Made by a program: the position numbers and the translations under genes
From: Nitrospira sp.
GTDB lineage: Bacteria > Nitrospirota > Nitrospiria > Nitrospirales > Nitrospiraceae
Direction of reading: 5' to 3'
Assembly (NCBI GenBank): GCA_030653545.1
Contig: JAURZE010000032.1
Location: 1-50,177 of the forward strand
DNA: 50,177 nt
In this document: in pieces, positions 48,763 through 50,177 of the stretch
Layout: the number at the start of each line of letters is the position of its first letter
Numbering within the stretch: position 1 is the stretch's first letter
The notes under the pieces: model-generated
Seen by the model: only the letters and a program-made list of their open reading frames with translations
The model's database searches: none
What the model was told of the DNA's origin: nothing

Positions 48763-48827
48763 GATATGCGGATCGCAAGATATTGATCGATAAGATTTTT
48801 ATCTGAGTGCTTTCCGGTTCGCATATC
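48763..48827 (+). promoter_or_regulatory. Inverted repeat, possible activator-binding site upstream of nxrA
   Basis: GATATGCG (48763-48770) and its inverse CGCATATC (48820-48827) are separated by 49 bases, which contain a small hairpin GATAA/TTATC. They lie 129-193 bases before the sigma-54 promoter, the usual range of enhancer sites for NtrC-type activators. That the neighbouring regulator binds here is inference. Confidence 0.45.
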
Positions 48828-48955
48828 GCCGTATTCTCGTGAGTGGTTTATACGATTGTGTTTTCCGCCATGAAGTTTTATCCGACGCCAATGTTTGCAA
48901 GCATTCTCAATGGGTTAGTCAGTCCTCAATCCTCCTGATCACGAGAAATGTTTTC

Positions 48956-48971
48956 TGGCAACGACCTTGCT
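48956..48971 (+). promoter_or_regulatory. Sigma-54 (-24/-12) promoter of nxrA
   Basis: TGGCAACGACCTTGCT has GG and GC exactly at the -24/-12 spacing and matches the TGGCA...TTGCW consensus except for the two bases after TGGCA. Transcription would start near 48983, about 124 bases before the nxrA ATG. The 503-base gap 48604-49106 holds this promoter, the inverted repeat and a second SD-like AGGGAGGTGAG (49038-49048), but no convincing gene. Confidence 0.75.
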
Positions 48972-49106
48972 CTATCCATACCTGCTGGCGTGGGCCTGGT
49001 CTGTTGTTTGAAACTTGCTGCCGAACGTTTCCGTGAAGGGAGGTGAGAGAAGCCGGTTGTGAAGAAGGAGACAGAGAGTGGTCTTTTTAGCAGGGAGGTT
49101 ATTCAT

Positions 49107-50177
49107 ATGTTTTTGTCACGCAGACAGTTTTTGAAAGTCTCTGCGGGAACGGTGGCCGCGGTGGCGGTGGCCGACAAGGTCCTGGCGTTGACCGCGCTCC
49201 AGCCGGTCATCGAAGTCGGGAACCCGCTGGGTGACTACCCGGATCGGTCGTGGGAGCGGGTCTATCACGATCAATACCGGTACGATTCATCCTTTACGTG
49301 GTGTTGTTCACCAAACGATACGCACGCTTGCCGCATTCGGGCCTTCGTCCGGAACGGTGTGGTGATGCGCGTCGAGCAGAACTACGACCACCAAACCTAT
49401 GAAGACCTCTACGGCAACCGCGGCACGTTCGCCCACAATCCGCGCATGTGCTTGAAGGGGTTCACCTTCCATCGCCGCGTGTACGGCCCCTATCGTTTGA
49501 AGGGTCCGTTGATGCGGAAAGGCTGGAAGGCGTGGATGGACGACGGCTCCCCCGAGCTGACGCCAGACACCAAGCGGAAATACAAGTTTGACAGCCGCTT
49601 CCTGGACGACATGCTCCGCGTGTCCTGGGATACGGCCTTCACCTATGCGGCCAAGGCGATGGTGATCGTTGCCACGCGGTATAGCGGTGAAGCCGGTGCC
49701 CGGAGGTTGCGCGAGCAGGGCTATGCGCCGGAAATGATCGAAATGATGAAGGGCGCCGGGACCCGGTGCTTCAAGCATCGCGCGGGGATGCCGGTCCTGG
49801 GCATCATAGGTAAGATGGGCAACACCCGGATGAACGGGGGGATCAACGCGTTGTTGGACACCTGGATTCGGAAGGTCAGCCCGGAACAGGCGCAGGGCGG
49901 CCGTTATTGGTCGAACTACACCTGGCACGGCGACCAGAACCCCGCCCACCCCTGGTGGTCCGGGGCGCAGGGGTCCGACATCGACCTGTCCGACATGCGC
50001 TTCTCCAAGCTGAACACCAGCTGGGGGAAGAACTTTGTCGAAAACAAGATGCCGGAAGCGCACTGGAAGTTGGAATGTATCGAGCGCGGCGCCCGCGTGG
50101 TCGTCATCACGCCCGAATACAATCCAACCGCCTATCGTGCCGACTACTGGATGCCGCTGCGTCCGGAGTCCGACGGC
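49107..50177 (+). CDS. nxrA: Nitrite oxidoreductase alpha subunit NxrA, N-terminal part (partial)
   Basis: NxrA is the molybdenum catalytic subunit that oxidises nitrite to nitrate, here of the periplasmic type. The 357 codons present begin MFLSRRQFLKVSAGTVAAVA, a Tat-type signal. Next come the FeS-binding region SFTWCCSPNDTHACRIRAFV with a later NPRMCLKG cysteine, and GNRGTFAHNPRM, all of the type-II DMSO reductase family. The gene runs off the window. ATG 49107 has GGGAGG 8 bases upstream; an in-frame GTG at 49059 would bury the Tat signal. The call rests on my recognition of Nitrospira NxrA. Confidence 0.92.
   Translation, partial: MFLSRRQFLKVSAGTVAAVAVADKVLALTALQPVIEVGNPLGDYPDRSWERVYHDQYRYDSSFTWCCSPNDTHACRIRAFVRNGVVMRVEQNYDHQTYEDLYGNRGTFAHNPRMCLKGFTFHRRVYGPYRLKGPLMRKGWKAWMDDGSPELTPDTKRKYKFDSRFLDDMLRVSWDTAFTYAAKAMVIVATRYSGEAGARRLREQGYAPEMIEMMKGAGTRCFKHRAGMPVLGIIGKMGNTRMNGGINALLDTWIRKVSPEQAQGGRYWSNYTWHGDQNPAHPWWSGAQGSDIDLSDMRFSKLNTSWGKNFVENKMPEAHWKLECIERGARVVVITPEYNPTAYRADYWMPLRPESDG

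Noticed and set aside
48839-49036. A 65-codon frame upstream of nxrA
   Set aside because: It covers the -24/-12 promoter, has no ribosome-binding site and no protein pattern.

Overview
The window looks like the chromosome of a Nitrospira-type nitrite-oxidizing bacterium. The strongest sign is the gene that runs off the right edge, which reads as the periplasmic nitrite oxidoreductase alpha subunit (NxrA). A Nitrospira-like nitrogen cluster (amtB, PII, glnD, glnA, formate/nitrite transporter, cyanase, ferredoxin-type nitrite reductase) supports this. The presence of cyanase and NirA leans toward a canonical nitrite oxidizer rather than a comammox strain, but that is inference. All assignments come from reading the sequence and from family knowledge; no database search was run.

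Layout. (1) 1-15.8 kb: the end of tuf, then a complete S10-spc-alpha ribosomal block in the standard order (rpsJ to rplQ, with secY, adk, map, infA, rpmJ and rpoA), closed by a strong intrinsic terminator. (2) 15.8-21.0 kb: lptC-lptA-lptB (LPS export), rpoN (sigma-54), long-form hpf and rapZ. (3) 21.0-26.4 kb: a small MerR-like regulator followed by pilMNOPQ (type IV pilus alignment complex and secretin), closed by a terminator. (4) 26.5-30.1 kb: aroB, a GAF-GAF-ANTAR protein, and a lipoprotein on the opposite strand. (5) 30.1-42.8 kb: nadE, an outer-membrane beta-barrel protein, amtB-PII-glnD-glnA, nitrite transporter, cyanase, a 73-residue protein and nirA. (6) 42.8-50.2 kb: a CBS protein, a broken DUF2157-like membrane protein gene, a sensor kinase plus sigma-54 response regulator, and nxrA behind a good sigma-54 promoter.

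The most interesting signal is an RNA-based nitrogen control system. The protein at 27.7 kb ends in an ANTAR RNA-binding domain. Five RNA leader modules in the nitrogen region have the architecture bound by ANTAR antiterminators: two consecutive hairpins, each with a six-base loop carrying G at loop position 4 (10 of 10 loops) and A at position 1 (all five second loops, two of five first loops). In four modules the second hairpin overlaps the left arm of an intrinsic terminator, so the two structures exclude each other. The modules sit before nadE, before the outer-membrane protein (there apparently acting on the start codon), twice in tandem before the nitrite transporter, and between cyanase and nirA. 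I infer that the GAF-GAF-ANTAR protein senses a nitrogen-related ligand or partner and lets transcription through these leaders.

A second control layer is visible around nxrA: rpoN, a two-component pair with a GAFTGA-type sigma-54 activator, an inverted repeat that could be its upstream site, and a -24/-12 promoter all lie in this window. The ribosomal and housekeeping genes are otherwise ordinary.
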